From Calliopsis andreniformis (lineage: Eukaryota; Arthropoda; Insecta; Hymenoptera; Andrenidae): DNA of 64,000 bases. The notes under the pieces are model-generated. The model made no database searches. It was given only the letters and a program-made list of their open reading frames with translations, and was not told where the DNA came from. The stretch is from NCBI RefSeq assembly GCF_051401765.1, contig NW_027480423.1:13516001-13580000 (forward strand), in the 5' to 3' direction. The position numbers and the translations under genes were made by a program. Position 1 is the first letter of the stretch. Every line of letters starts with the position of its first letter. Below, one piece after another: positions 1 to 12,560 of the stretch.

Positions 1-166
1 GTCAACGCCCGAAGCATAAAATACAATATAAATTCAACAGCTTTTCCGTCGTATAAAACGAATAATTGCAACCAGTATGAAAGATATGGTCATTTCTACT
101 TTCCGGGCAACCTAGGCTTCACCCTAGGGCGTTGCTCCAACAGATCGAATAGTTATGGCTTTAGAA
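1..166 (+). repeat. Reference monomer (first complete unit)
   Basis: This copy sets the numbering used here. Position 1 is the g of gtcaacgcc. Positions 11-70 are AT-rich with a T tract (cttttcc in this copy, usually gtttttcc) followed by the variable segment tcgtataaaacgaat. Positions 71-90 carry the accagtatgaaag block (accagtgtgaaag in most copies). Positions 91-160 are GC-rich: catttctac, ttccgggcaacctagg, ccctagggcgttgctcc and agatcgaatag. The monomer ends with ttagaa before the next gtcaac. Length is 166, which is 3 x 55 + 1, so a reading frame rotates by one base at every monomer boundary. Confidence 0.95.
111..128. other. Per-monomer dyad symmetry, CCTAGG-6 nt-CCTAGG
   Basis: In this monomer cctagg at 111-116 and cctagg at 123-128 are reverse complements separated by cttcac, so a 6 bp stem with a 6 nt loop could form. 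In most other monomers position 123 is t, leaving a 5 bp stem (cctag, 8 nt, ctagg). The dyad recurs at the same place in most of the array. CCTAGG itself is also a perfect palindrome. Hairpin formation is inference only. Confidence 0.6.
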
Positions 167-996
167 GTCAACGGCTGAAGCATAAAATACAAAATAAATA
201 GAACTGTTTTTCCATCGTATAAAACGAATAATTGCTACCGGTGTGAAAGTTATGGTCATTTCTACGTTCCGGGCAACCTAGGCTTCACCATAGTGCGTTG
301 TTCCACCAGATGGAAGAGTTAGGGCATAAGAAGTCAACGCCAGAAGCATAAAATACGATTTAAGTAATACAGTTTTTCCATCGTATAAAACGAGTAATTG
401 CAAACATTGCGAATGTAATGGTCATTTCTACGTTCCGGGCTACCTAGACGTCACTCTATTGCGTTGCTCCACCACATCTAATAGCTACGGCCTTAGACGT
501 CAACGACAGAAGCATTAAATACAATAAAGATGCAACAGCTTTTCCATCGTATAAAACGAATAATTGCAACCAGTGTGAAAGTTATTGTCCTTTCTACTTT
601 CCGGGAAACCTAGGCTTCACTCTAGGGCGTTGCTCCACCAGATCGAATATTTAGTGCCTAAGAAGTCAACGCCAGAAGCATAAAATACAAGATAACTACA
701 ACAGTTTTTACATCGTATAAAACGAATAATTGCTACCAGTATGGAAGTGATGGTCATTTCCACGTTCCGGGCAACCTAGGCCTCACACTATGACGTTGTT
801 CCACCAGATTGAATAGTTAGGCCCTATGAAATCAACGCCAGAAGCATAAAATACAATATAAATATAACAGTGTTTCCATCGTATAAAACGAATAATTTCA
901 ACCAGTGTGAATGTTATGGTCATTTCTACATTCCGAGCAACCTAGGCTTCACCCCAGGGCGTTGTTCCACCCGGTCGAATAGTTAGGGCCTAAGAA

Positions 997-1247
997 GTGA
1001 ACGCCAGGAGCATAAAATACAATATAAATACAACAGTTCTTCCATCATATAAAACGAATAATTGCAACCAGTATAGAAGTTATGGTCAGTTCTACGTTCC
1101 GGGCAGCCTACGCTTCACTCTGTGGCGTTCTTCCACCACATCGAATAGCTACGGCCTCAGAAGTCAACGCCTGAAGCATAAAATACAATAAAAATACAAT
1201 AGTCTTTCCATCCTATAACAGGAATAATTGCAACCCGTGTGAAAGTG
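997..1247 (+). repeat. Marker dimer copy 1
   Basis: Begins gtgaacgccaggagc, has the diagnostic gttcttccatcatataaaac, then ggcgttcttccaccacatcg and cggcctcagaagtcaacgcc, and continues into the next monomer with cagtctttccatcctataac and gcaacccgtgtg. Local changes: catttc is cagttc and cctagg is cctacgc. Confidence 0.8.
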
Positions 1248-3929
1248 ATGGTCATTTATACGTTCCAGGCAACCTAGGCTTCATTCTAGGGCGTTGTGAA
1301 ACCAGATCGAATTGTTAGGGCCTAAGAAGTCAACGCCAGAAGCGTAAGATACATAATAAATATAACAGTTTTTCCATCGTATAGAACGGATAATAGCATC
1401 CAGTGTGAAAGTTATGGTCATTTCTACGTTCCGGGCAACCTAGGCTTCACTCTAGGGCGTTGCTCCACCAGATCAGACAGTTATGGCCTTAGAAGTCAAC
1501 GCCCGAAGCATAAAATACAAAATAAACAGAACAGTTTTTCCATTGTATAAAACGAATAATTGCTACCAGTGTAAAAGTTATGGTCATATCTACGTTCCGG
1601 GCAACCTTGGCTCCACTGTAGGGAGCTGCTCCACCAGATCGAATAGGTAGGGCCATAGAAGTCTACGCCCGAAGCATAAAATACAATAAATATACAAGAG
1701 TTTTTCCATCGTATAAAACGAATAATTGCAACCAGTATGAGACTTATGGTCATTTCTACATTCCGAGCAACCTAGGCTTCACCCTAGGGCGTTGATCCAA
1801 CAGATTGAATATTTAGGGCCTTAGAAGTCAACGCCCGAAGCATAAAATACAATATATATTCAACAGTTTTTCCATCGTATAAAACGAATAATTGCAACCA
1901 GTATGAAAGTTATGGTCATTTCTACTTTCCGGGCAACCTAGGCTTCACCCTAGGGCGTTGCTCCAACAGATCGAATAGTTAGGGCCTAAGAAGTGAACGC
2001 CAGGAGCATAAAATACAATATAAATACAACAGTTCTTCCATCATATAAAACGAATAATTGCATCCAGTATAAAAGTTATGGTCATTTCTACGTTCCGGGC
2101 AACCTAGGCTTAACCCTAGGGCGTTGCTCCACCAGATCGAAGAGTTAGGGTCCAAGAAGTCAACACCGGAAGCTTAAAATACAGTATAAAAACAACAGCT
2201 TTTCATTCGTAGAAAACAAATAATTGCAACCTGTGTGAAGGTTATGGTCATATCTACGTTCCGGGCAACCTTGGCTCCACTGTAGGGAGTTGCACCGCCA
2301 GATCGAATAGGTAGGGCCATAGAAGTCTACGCCCGAAGCATAAAATACGATATAAGTACAACAGTTTTTCCATCGTATAAAATGTATAATTGCAAACATT
2401 GCGAAAGTAATGGTCATTTCTACGTTTCGGGCAACATAGGCGTCACTCTAATGCGTTGCTCCACCACATCTAATAGCTACGGCCTTAGATGTCAACGACA
2501 GAAGCCTAAAATACAATATAAATACAACAGTTTTTCCATCGTATATAACGAATAATTGCAACCAGTATGAAACTTATGGTCATTTCTACTTTCCGAGCAA
2601 CCTAGGCTTCACCCTAGGGCGTTGCTCCAACAGGTTGAATAGTTAGGGCCGTAGAAGTCAACGCCCGAACCATAAAATGCAAAAAAAATACAACAGTGTT
2701 ACCATCATATGACAGGAATAATTGCAACCAGTTTGACAGTGATGGCCAATTCTACGTTCCGGGCAACCTAGGCTTCACTCTATTGCGTTGTTCCACCAGA
2801 TCGAATAGTTAGGGGCTAAGAAGTCAACGCCAGCAGCATAAAATACAATATAAATACAACAGTTCTTCCATCATATAAAACGAATAATTGCAACCAGTAT
2901 GAAGGTTATGGTCATTTCTACGTTCCGGGCAACCCAGGCTACACTCTAGCGCGTTGCTCCACCAGATCGAATAGTTAGTGCCTTAGAGGTCAACGCCAGA
3001 AGCATAAAATACAATAAAAATACAACAGTTTTTCCATCATATAAAACGAATAATTGCAACCAGTATGAAAGCTATGGTCATTTCTACTTTACGGGCAACC
3101 TAGGCTACACCCTAGGGCGTTGCTCCAACAGATTGAATAGTTAGGTCCTTAGAAGTCAACGCCCGAAGCATAAAATGCAAAAAAAATACAACAGTGTTTC
3201 CACCATATAACAGGAATAATTGCAACCAGATTGAAAGTGATGGCCCATTCTACGTTCCGGGCAACCTAGGCTTCACTCAATTGCGTTGCTCCACCAGATC
3301 GAATAGTTAGGGCCTTAGAAGTCAACGCCAGAAGCATAAAATACAATATAAATACAACAGTTTTTCCATCGTATAAAACGAATAATTGCAACCAGTATGA
3401 GACTTATGGTCATTTCTACATTCCGAGCAACCTAGGCTTCACCCTAGGGCGTTGGACCAACAGATTGAATATTTAGGGCCTTAGAAGTCAACGCCCGAAG
3501 CATAAAATACAATATAAATACAACAGTTTTTCCATCGTATAAAACGAATAATTGCAACCAGTATGAAAGTTATTGTAATTTCTACTTTCCGGGCAACCTA
3601 GGCTTCACCCTAGGGCGGCGCTCTAACAGATCGAATAGTTATGGCTTTAGAAGTCAACGGCCGAAGCATAAAATACAAAATAAATAGAACTGTTTTTCCA
3701 TCGTATAAAACGAATAATTGCTACCGGTGTGAAAGTTATGGTCATTTCTACGTTCCGGGCAACCTAGGCTTCACCATAGTGCGTTGTTCCACCAGATGGA
3801 AGAGTTAGGGCATAAGAAGTCAACGCCAGAAGCATAAAATACGATTTAAGTAATACAGTTTTTCCATCGTATGGAACGAGTAATTGCAAACATTGCGAAA
3901 GTAATGGTCATTTCTACGTTCCGGGCTAC

Positions 3930-4925
3930 CTAGCCGTCACTCTAGTGCGTTGCTCCACCACATCTAATAGCTACGGCCTTAGACGTCAACGACAGAAACA
4001 TTAAATACAATAAAGATGCAACAGCTTTTCCATCGTATAAAACGAATAATTGCAACCAGTGTGAAAGTTATTGTCATTTCTACTTTCCGGGAAACCTAGG
4101 CTTCACTCTAGGGCGTTGCTCCACCAGATCGAATATTTAGTGCCTAAGAAGTCAACGCCAGAAGCATAAAATACAATATAACTACAACAGTTTTTACATC
4201 GTATAAAACGAATAATTGCTACCAGTATGGAAGTGATGGTCATTTCTACGTTCCGGGCAACCTAGGCCTCACTCTATGACGTTGTTCCACCAGATTGAAT
4301 AGTTAGGCCCTAAGAAATCAACGCCAGAAGCATAAAATACAATATAAATATAACAGTGTTTCCATCGTATAAAACGAATAATTTCAACCAGTGTGAATGT
4401 TATGGTCATTTCTACATTCCGCGCAACCTAGACTTCACCCCAGGGCGTTGTTCCACCAGGTCGAATAGTTAGGGCCTAAGAAGTGAACGCCAGCAGCACA
4501 AAATACAATATAAATACAACAGTTCTTCCATCATATAAAACGAATAATTGCAACCAGTATGAAAGTTATGGTCATTTCTACGTTCCGGGCAACCTAGGCT
4601 TCACTCTGTGGCGTTCTTCCACCACATCGAATAGCTACGGCCTCAGAAGTCAACGCCTGAAGCATAAAATACAATAAAAATACAACAGTCTTTCCATCCT
4701 ATAACAGGAATAATTGCAACCCGTGTGAAAGTGATGGTCATCTATACGTTCCAGGCAACCTAGGCTTCATTCTGGGGCGTTGTTAAACCAGATCGAATTG
4801 TTAGGGCCTAAGAAGTCAACGCCAGAAGCGTAAGATACATAATAAATATAACAGTTTTTCCATCGTATAGAACGAATAATAGCATCCAGTGTGAAAGTTA
4901 TGGTCATTTCTACGTTCCGGGCAAC
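3930..4925 (+). repeat. 6-monomer higher-order unit, tandem copy a (996 bp)
   Basis: Adjacent to and nearly identical with 4926-5921 (spacing 996 = 6 x 166). Landmarks such as gtcaacgacagaaacattaa occur at 3985 and 4981. I counted about seven substitutions between the copies, roughly 99% identity. A third, older copy lies at about 444-1440. Confidence 0.9.
4483..4733 (+). repeat. Marker dimer copy 2
   Basis: Carries cagcagcacaaaatac at its start and lies inside the 996 bp tandem unit a. Spacing from copy 1 is 3486 bp. Confidence 0.85.
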
Positions 4926-5921
4926 ATAGGCTTCACTCTAGTGCGTTGCTCCACCACATCTAATAGCTACGGCCTTAGACGTCAACGACAGAAACATTAA
5001 ATACAATAAAGATGCAACAGCTTTTCCATCGTATAAAACGAATAATTGCAACCAGTGTGAAAGTTATTGTCATTTCTACTTTCCGGGAAACCTAGGCTTC
5101 ACTCTAGGGCGTTGCTCCACCAGATCGAATATTTAGTGCCTAAGAAGTCAACGCCAGAAGCATAAAATACAATATAACTACAACAGCTTTTACATCGTAT
5201 AAAACGAATAATTGCTACCAGTATGGAAGTGATGGTCATTTCTACGTTCCGGGCAACCTAGGCCTCACTCTATGACGTTGTTCCACCAGGTTGAATAGTT
5301 AGGCCCTAAAAAATCAACGCCAGAAGCATAAAATACAATATAAATATAACAGTGTTTCCATCGTATAAAACGAATAATTTCAACCAGTGTGAATGTTATG
5401 GTCATTTTTACATTCCGCGCAACCTAGACTTCACCCCAGGGCGTTGTTCCACCAGGTCGAATAGTTAGGGCCTAAGAAGTGAACGCCAGCAGCACAAAAT
5501 ACAATATAAATACAACAGTTCTTCCATCATATAAAACGAATAATTGCAACCAGTATGAAAGTTATGGTCATTTCTACGTTCCGGGCAACCTAGGCTTCAC
5601 TCTGTGGCGTTCTTCCACCACATCGAATAGCTACGGCCTCAGAAGTCAACGCCTGAAGCATAAAATACAATAAAAATACAACAGTCTTTCCATCCTATAA
5701 CAGGAATAATTGCAACCCGTGTGAAAGTGATGGTCATCTATACGTTCCAGGCAACCTAGGCTTCATTCTGGGGCATTCTTAAACCAGATCGAATTGTTAG
5801 GGCCTAAGAAGTCAACGCCAGAAGCGTAAGATACATAATAAATATAACAGTTTTTCCATCGTATAGAACGAATAATAGCATCCAGTGTGAAAGTTATGGT
5901 CATTTCTACGTTCCGGGCAAC
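4926..5921 (+). repeat. 6-monomer higher-order unit, tandem copy b (996 bp)
   Basis: Differences from copy a include acagcttttacatc for acagtttttacatc, gccctaaaaaatc for gccctaagaaatc and ggggcattctt for ggggcgttgtt. The unit ends where the text changes to cactctattgcg near 5935. Very recent duplication by unequal exchange is the simplest reading. Confidence 0.9.
5479..5729 (+). repeat. Marker dimer copy 3
   Basis: Identical in its first monomer to copy 2, 996 bp away, because it sits in tandem unit b. Confidence 0.85.
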
Positions 5922-6479
5922 CTAGGCTTCACTCTATTGCGTTGTTCCACCAGATCGAATAGTTAGGGGCTAAGAAGTCAACGCCAGAAGCATTAAATAC
6001 AATATAAATATAACATTTTTTCCATCGTATAAAACGAATAATAGCAGCCAGTGTGAAAGTTATGGTCATTTCTAAGTTCCGGGCAACCTAGGCTTCACTT
6101 CAGGGCGTTGCTCCACCAGATCAAACAGTTAGGGCCTTAGAAGCCAACGCCCGAAGCATTAAATACAAAATAAATAGAACAGTTTTTCCATTGTATAAAA
6201 CGAATAATTGCTACCAGTGTAAAGCTATGGTTTTTTCTACGTTCCGGGCAACCTGGGCTTCACCCTAGGCCATTGCTCCAACAGACGGAATAGTTAGGGT
6301 CTTAGAAGTCAACGCCCGAAGCATAAAATGCAATAAAAATACAACAGTGTTTCCATCATGTAACAGGAATAATTGCAACCAGTTTGAAAGTGATGGCCAA
6401 TTCTACGTTCCGCGCAACCTAGGCTTCACTCCAGGGCGTTGCTCCACCAGATCGAATAGTTACGGCCTAAGAAGTCAAC

Positions 6480-7080
6480 GCCAGAAGCATAAAATACGAT
6501 ATAAATGCAACAGCTTTTTCATCGTATATAACGAATAACTGCAACCAGTGTGAAAGTAATGGTCATTTCTACGTTCCGAGCACCCTAGGCGTCACTCTAG
6601 GGCGTTGATCCACCACATCTAATAGCTACGGCCTTAGAAGCCAACGCCAGAGGCATAAAATACAATATAAATGCAACAACCGTTACACCGTATAAAACGA
6701 ATAATTGCAACCTGTGTGAAGGTTATGGTCATATCTACGTTCCGGGCAACCTAGGCTTCACTGTAGGGCGTTGCTCCACCAGATCGAATTGTTAGGGCCT
6801 AAGAAGTCAACGCCCGAAGCATAAAATACGATATAAATACAACAGCTTTTCCATCGTATTAAATGAATAATTGCAAACAGTGTGAAAGTAGTGGTCATTT
6901 CTACGTTCCGAGCATCCTAGGCTTCACTCTAGGGCGGTGCTCCACCATATCGAATAGCTACGGCCTTAGAAGCCTACGCCTGAAGCATAAAATACAATAC
7001 AAATACAACAGCCTTTTCATCGTATAACAGGAATAATATCAACAAGCGTGAAAGTAATGATCATTTCGGCGTTTCGGGCA
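6480..7080 (+). repeat. Block duplicate, copy 1 (spacing about 8 monomers)
   Basis: Matches 7807-8405. Shared features are ttccgagcaccctaggcgtc, a cacaccg-like or tacaccgtat segment, aacctgtgtgaaggttatgg with catatctacg, and cctacgcctgaag. The pair is more diverged than the 996 bp units, including a 1-2 bp length difference, so it is probably older. Confidence 0.7.
6686..6702 (-). other. CENP-B-box-like site, 8 of 9 core bases
   Basis: Read on the minus strand this is attcgttttatacggtg. Against the mammalian core nTTCGnnnnAnnCGGGn, eight of nine fixed bases match; the last G is T. Binding is not implied. Confidence 0.25.
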
Positions 7081-7290
7081 TCCTAGGCTTAACTCTGAGG
7101 CATTGCTCCACCAGATCAAACAGTTAGGGCCTTAGAAGTCAACGCCCGAAGCATAAAATACAAAATAAACAGAACAGTTTTTCCATTTTATAAAACGTAT
7201 AATTGCTACCAGTGTAAAAGTTATGGTCATTTCTACGTTCCGGGCAACCTAGGCTTCACCCTAGGGCGTTGCTCCACCAGATCGAAGAGT
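6907..7290 (+). repeat. Module shared between domains I and III, copy 1
   Basis: About 384 bp closely matches 36271-36654, 29.4 kb away. The shared run includes the rare variants gggcggtgctccaccatat, cctacgcctgaagc, gcgtgaaagtaatgatc, cggcgtttcgggcatcctag and agatcaaacagttagggcc, in the same order. Confidence 0.75.
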
Positions 7291-7468
7291 TAGGGCCTTA
7301 GAAGCCAACGCCCGAAGCATTAAATACAAAATAAATAGTACAGTTTTTCCATTGTATAAAACGAATAATTGCTACCAGTGTAAAGTTATGGTTTTTTCTA
7401 CGTTCCGGGCAACCTAGGCTTCACCCCAGGGCGTTGTTCCACCAGATCGAATAGTTAGGACCTAAGAA

Positions 7469-7719
7469 GTGAACGCCAGCAGCATAAATTACAATATAAA
7501 TACAACAGTTCTTCCATCATATAAAACGAATAATTGCAACCAGTATAAAAGTTATGGTCATTTCTACGTTCCGGGCAACCTAGGCTTCACTCTATGGCGT
7601 TCTTCCACCACATCGAATAGCTGCGGCCTCAGAAGTCAACGCCTGAAGCATAAAATACAATAAAAATACAACAGTCTTTCCATCCTATAACAGGAATAAT
7701 TGCAACGCGTGTGAAAGTG
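7469..7719 (+). repeat. Marker dimer copy 4
   Basis: Starts gtgaacgccagcagcataa and reads gcaacgcgtgtg where the others have gcaacccgtgtg. Confidence 0.8.
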
Positions 7720-7806
7720 ATGGTCATTTGTACGTTCCGGGCAACCTAGGTTTCACTCTAGGGCGTTGCTCCACCAGATCGAATAGCTAGGGACTTGGAA
7801 TTCAAC

Positions 7807-8405
7807 GCCAGAAGCATAAAATACGATATAAATACAACAGCATTTCCATCGTATAAAACGAATAATTGCAACCAGTGTGAAAGTAATGGTCATTTCTACG
7901 TTCCGAGCACCCTAGGCGTCACTCCAGTTCGTTCCTCCACTACATCTAATAGCTACGGCATTAGAAGCCAACGCCAGGGGCATAAAATACAATATAAATA
8001 CAACAGCCTTTACACCGTATAGAACGAATAATTGCAACCTGTGTGAAGGTTATGGTCATATCTACGTTCCGGGCAACCTAGGCTTCACTGTAGGGCGTTG
8101 CTCCACCAGATCGAAGTGTTAGGGCCTAAGAAGTCAACGCCCGAAGCATAAAATACGATATAAATACAACAGCTTTTCCATCGTATTAAATGAATAATTG
8201 CAAACAGTGTGAAAGTAGTGGTCATTTCTACGTTCCGAGCATCCTAGGCTTCACTCTAGGGCGGTGCTCCACCAGATCGAATAGCTACGGCCTTAGAAGC
8301 CTACGCCTGAAGCATAAAATACAATAAAAATACAACAGCCTTTTCATCGTATAACAGGAATAATTGCAACAAGCGTGAAAGTAATGATCATTTCGGCGTT
8401 TTGGG
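7807..8405 (+). repeat. Block duplicate, copy 2 (spacing about 8 monomers)
   Basis: Counterpart of 6480-7080. After cctacgcctgaag it keeps gcaacaagcgtgaaagtaat and then leaves the shared text at gttttgggcaacc, where copy 1 has gtttcgggcatcc. Confidence 0.7.
8013..8029 (-). other. CENP-B-box-like site, 8 of 9 core bases
   Basis: Minus strand attcgttctatacggtg, with the same single core mismatch as at 6686. The two sites are in the duplicated blocks at 6480-7080 and 7807-8405, so they are not independent. Confidence 0.25.
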
Positions 8406-9294
8406 CAACCTAGGCTTCACTCTATTGCGTTGCTCCACCAGATCGAAAAGTTAGTGCCTTAGAAGTCAACGCCAGAAGCATAAAATACAATATAAATAAA
8501 ACAGTTTTTCCATTGTATAAAACGAATAATTGCAAACATTGTGAAATTAATGGTCATTTCTACGTTCCGGGCAACCTAGGCGTCACTGTAGGGCGTTGCT
8601 CCACCACAGCTAATAGCTACGGCGTTAGAAGTCAACGCCAGAAGCATAAAATACAATATCAATACAACAGCTTTTCCGTCGTATAAAATGAATAATTGCA
8701 AACAGTGTGAAAGTACTGGTCATTTCTACGTTCCGGGTAACCTAGGCTTCACTCTAGGGCGTTGTTGCACCAGATCGAACAGTTAGTTCTTAAGAAGTCA
8801 ACGCCCGAAGCATAAAATACAAAATAAATAGAACAGTCTTTCCATTGTATAAAACGAATAATTGCTACCAGTGTGAAAGTTATGTTCATTTCTACGTTTC
8901 TGACAACCTAGGCTTCACTGTAGGGTGTTGCTCCACCAAATCGAATAGGTAGGGCCTTAGAAGTCAACGCCCGAAGCATAAAATGCAAAATAAATAAAAC
9001 AGTTTTTCCATCGTATAAAACGAGTAATTGCTACCAGTGTGAAAGTTATGGTCATTTCTATGTTCCGCGCAACCTGGGCTTTACCCTAGGGCGTTGTTCC
9101 ACGAGATGGAATAGCTAGGGACTTAGAATTCAACGCCATAAGAATGAAATACAATATAAACATAACAGTTTTTCCATTGTATGAAACGAATAATAGCAAC
9201 CAGTGTGAAAGTTATGGTCAGTTCAACGTTCCGGGCAACCTTGGCTTCACCCTAGGATGTTGTTCCACCAGATCGAATAGTTAGGGCCACAGAA

Positions 9295-9545
9295 GTGAAC
9301 GCCAGAAGCATAAAATACAATATAAATACAACAGTTTTTCCATCGTATAAAAGGGATAATTGCAACCAGTATGAAACTTATGGTCATTTCTACGTTCCGG
9401 GCAACCTAGGCTTCACTCTATGGCGTCCACCCACCACATCGAATAGCTACGGCCTCAGAAGTCAACGCCTGAAGTATAAAATACAAGAAAAATACAACAG
9501 TCTTTCCATCCTATAACAGGAATAATTGCAACCCGTGTGAAAGTT
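9295..9545 (+). repeat. Marker dimer copy 5 (diverged)
   Basis: Keeps cggcctcagaagtcaacgcc and cagtctttccatcctataac, but the first half has the common gtttttccatcg form and tataaaagggat. ggcgttcttcc has become ggcgtccaccc. It may be a recombinant between the marker and ordinary monomers. Confidence 0.65.
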
Positions 9546-11879
9546 ATGGTCATTTCTACGTTCCAGGCAACGTTGGCTTCACCCTAGGTCTTTTTTCCAC
9601 CAGATGGAATAGTTAGGGCCTAAGAAGTCAACGCCAGAAGCATAAAATACAATATAAATATAACAGTTTTTCCATCGTATGAAACGAATAATACAAACCA
9701 GTGTGAAGGTCATGGTCATTTCTACCTTCCGGGCGACCTAGGCTTCACCCTAGGGCGTTGCACCTACAGATTGAATAGTTAGGGCTTCAGAAGTCAACGC
9801 CCGAAGCATAAAATACAAAATAAATGGAACAGTTTTTCCATCGTATAAAACGAATAGTTGCTACCGGTGTGAGAGTTATGGTCATTTCTACGTTCCGGGC
9901 AACCTAAGTTTCACTCCAGGGCGTTGCTCCAGCAGTTCGAATAGTTAGGTCATAAGAAGTCAACGCCAGAAGCATAAAATACGATATAAATACAACAGCT
10001 TTTGCATCGTATAAAACGAATAATTGCAACCAGTGTGAAAGTAATGGCCATTTCTACGTTCCGAGCAAGCTAGGCGTCACTCTAGGGCGTTGCTACACCA
10101 GATCGAATAGCTACGGACTTAGAATTCATCGCTAAAAGCATAAAATACCATTAAAATACAACAGTTTTTCCACTGTTTTACAGGAATAACTGCAACCAGT
10201 GTGAATGTACTGGTCAATTCTACGTTCCGGATAACCTAGGCTTCACTCTAGGCCGTTGTTCCACCAGATCGAACAGTTAGGGCCTAAGAAGTCAACGCCA
10301 GAAGCATAAAATACAATATAAATATAACAGTTTTTCCATCGTATAAAACGAATGATAGCAACCAGTGTGAAAGTTATGGTCATTTCTTCGTTCCGGGCAA
10401 TCTAGGCTTCACTCTAGGGCGTTGCTCGACCAGATCGAATAGCTAGGGCCTAAGAAGCCAACGCCAGAAGCATAAAAAACGATATAAATACAACAGCTTT
10501 TCCATCGTATAAAACGAATAATTGCAACCAGGGTGGAAGTTATGGTCACTTCTACGTTCCGGGGAACCTAGGCTTCACTCTAGGGCGGTGCTCCACCAGA
10601 TCAAATAGTTAGGGCCTAAGAAGTCAACGCCAGAAGCATAAAATACAACATAAATACAACAGATTTTCCATCGTATATAATATATATTTGCAAACACTTT
10701 GAAAGTAATGGTCACCCCTACGTACCGGGCAACCTAGGCTTCACTCAAGGGCGTTGCTCCACCAGACCGAATAGCTAGGGCCTTAGAAGTCAACGCCAGA
10801 AGCATAAAATACAGTAAAGATGCAAAAGCTTTTACATCGTATAACAGGAATAACTGCAGACAGTATGAAAGTACTGGTCATTTCTACGTCCCGCGTAACC
10901 TAGGTTTCACTCTAGGGCGTTGCTCCATCAGATCGAATAGCTAGGGACTTAGAATTCAACGCCATAAGAATAAAATACAAATGAGTACAACAGTTATTCC
11001 ATCGTATAAAACGAATAACTGCAACCAGTATGCAACTTATGGTCATTTCTACATTCCGGGCAACCTAGGCTTCACTCTAGGGCGTTGCTCCACCAGATCG
11101 GATAGTTACGGCCTATGAAGTCAACGCCAGAAGCATAAAATACGATAAAGATGCAACAGTTTTTCCATCGTATAAAACGAATAATTGCAAACAGTGTGAA
11201 AGTAATGGTCATTTCTACGTTCCGGGCAACCTAGGCTTCACTCTACGGCGTTGTTCCGCCAGATCGAATTGTTAGGTCCTAAGAAGTCAACGCCAGAAGC
11301 ATAAAATACGATATAAATACAACAGCTTTTCCATCGTATATAAGGAATAATTGCAAACTGTGTGAAAGTAATGGTCATTTCTACGTTCCGGGCAACCTAG
11401 GCTTCACTGTAGGGCGTTGCTCCACCAGATCGAAATGTTAGGGCCTAAGAAGTCAACGCCCGAAGCATAAAATACGATATAAATCCAACAGCATTTCCAT
11501 CGCATTAAACGAATAATTGCAAACAGTGTGAAAGTAGTGGTCATTTTTACGTTCCGGGCAACCTAGGCTTCACTCTAGGGCGGTGCTCCACCAGATCAAA
11601 TAATTAGGGCCTAAGAAGTCAACGCCAGAAGCATAAATTACAATATAAGTACAACAGCTTTTCCATCGTATAAAACGAATAATAGCAACCAGTGTGAAAG
11701 TTATGGTCATTTCTACGTTCCGGGAAACCTAGGCTACACTATAGGGCGTTGCTTCACCATATCGAATAGCTACGGCCTTAGAAGTCAACGCCAGAGGCAT
11801 AAAATACAAAATAAATACAACAATTTTTCCATTGTATAAAACGGATAATTGCAACCAGTGTGAAACTTGTGGTCATTTC

Positions 11880-12560
11880 TACGTTACGGACAACATAGGC
11901 TTCACCCTTGGACGCTGGCCCACCAGACGGAATAGCTAGGACCTTAGAAGTCAACGCCAGAAGCATAAAATACAATATAAATACAATTGCTTTTCCATCG
12001 TATAAAATGAATAATTGCAAGCGGTGTGAAAGTAATGGTCATTGCTGCGTTCCGGACAACCTAGGCTTCACTCTAGGGCGTTGTTCCACCAGATCGAATA
12101 GCTAGGGACTTAGAAGTCAACGCCAGAAGCATAACATACAATATAAATACAACAGCTTTTCCAACGTAAAGAATGAATAATTGCAAACAGTGAGAAAGTA
12201 ATGGTCGTTTCAACGTTCCGGGCAACCTAGGCTTCACTCTAGGGCGTTGCTCCACCAGATCGAATAGTTAGGGCATTGGAAGTCCACGCCCGAAGCATAA
12301 AATACAAAATAAAGCGAACAGTTTTTCCATTGTATAAAAGGAATAATTGCAACCGGAGTGAAAGTTATGGTCATTTCTACGTTCCGGGCAACCTAGGCTT
12401 CACACTAGGGCGTTGCTCCACTGGATCGTATAGTTAGGGCCTTGGAAGCCAACGCCAGAAGCATAAAATACAATATAAATACAACACCTTTTCCATCGTA
12501 TTACAGGAATAATTGCAACCAGTGTTAAGGTTATGGTCATTTCTACGTTTCGGGCAACCT
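11880..12560 (+). repeat. Block duplicate, copy 1 (spacing 6635 bp)
   Basis: Pairs with 18515-19195. Shared variants are cattgctgcgttccggacaa, gaagcataacatacaat, cttttccaacgtaaagaatg, gtttcaacgttccgg and gtccacgcccgaag. This is the earliest domain II block that is reused further right. Confidence 0.8.

Larger units (their letters stand above)
1..1440 (+). repeat. Block duplicate, copy 1 (spacing 3486 bp)
   Basis: Pairs with 3487-4926 at a spacing of exactly 21 monomers. Diagnostic shared variants are gtcaacggc at 167/3653, gatttaagtaatacag near 356/3842 and gcgtaagatacataataaat near 1340/4826. In one monomer checked (333-498) only about five bases differ. Cut by the window on the left, so the block may extend further. 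Confidence 0.85.
3487..4926 (+). repeat. Block duplicate, copy 2 (spacing 3486 bp)
   Basis: Second copy of 1-1440. Similarity stops near 4926, where this copy reads caacataggcttcactctagtgcg and the first copy reads on into a different monomer type. Its right part overlaps the first of two tandem 996 bp units. Confidence 0.85.
1..11700 (+). repeat. Array domain I
   Basis: Monomers here are mainly of the forms ending gttagggcctaagaag or gctacggccttagaag, with caccctagggcg or cactctagggcg in the GC-rich half. Five of the eight marker dimers (997, 4483, 5479, 7469, 9295) lie here, and three copies of a 6-monomer unit occupy parts of 444-5921. Net drift from a perfect 166 bp grid is only -3 bp by 11,286. 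The right edge is placed where the ggacgttgcccca-type monomers begin (between 11,640 and 11,900) and is approximate. Confidence 0.6.

Noticed and set aside
7795..8022. Zinc-knuckle-like peptide (C-x2-C-x3-G-H) in one plus-strand frame
   Set aside because: The frame reads CNQCESNGHFYVPG, which resembles a retroelement gag CCHC knuckle, but the last cysteine is glycine here and in the other copies I looked at. Many monomers also lose the first two cysteines (CNQYESYGH). It is most likely chance; a profile search of the reconstructed ancestor against gag proteins would settle it.
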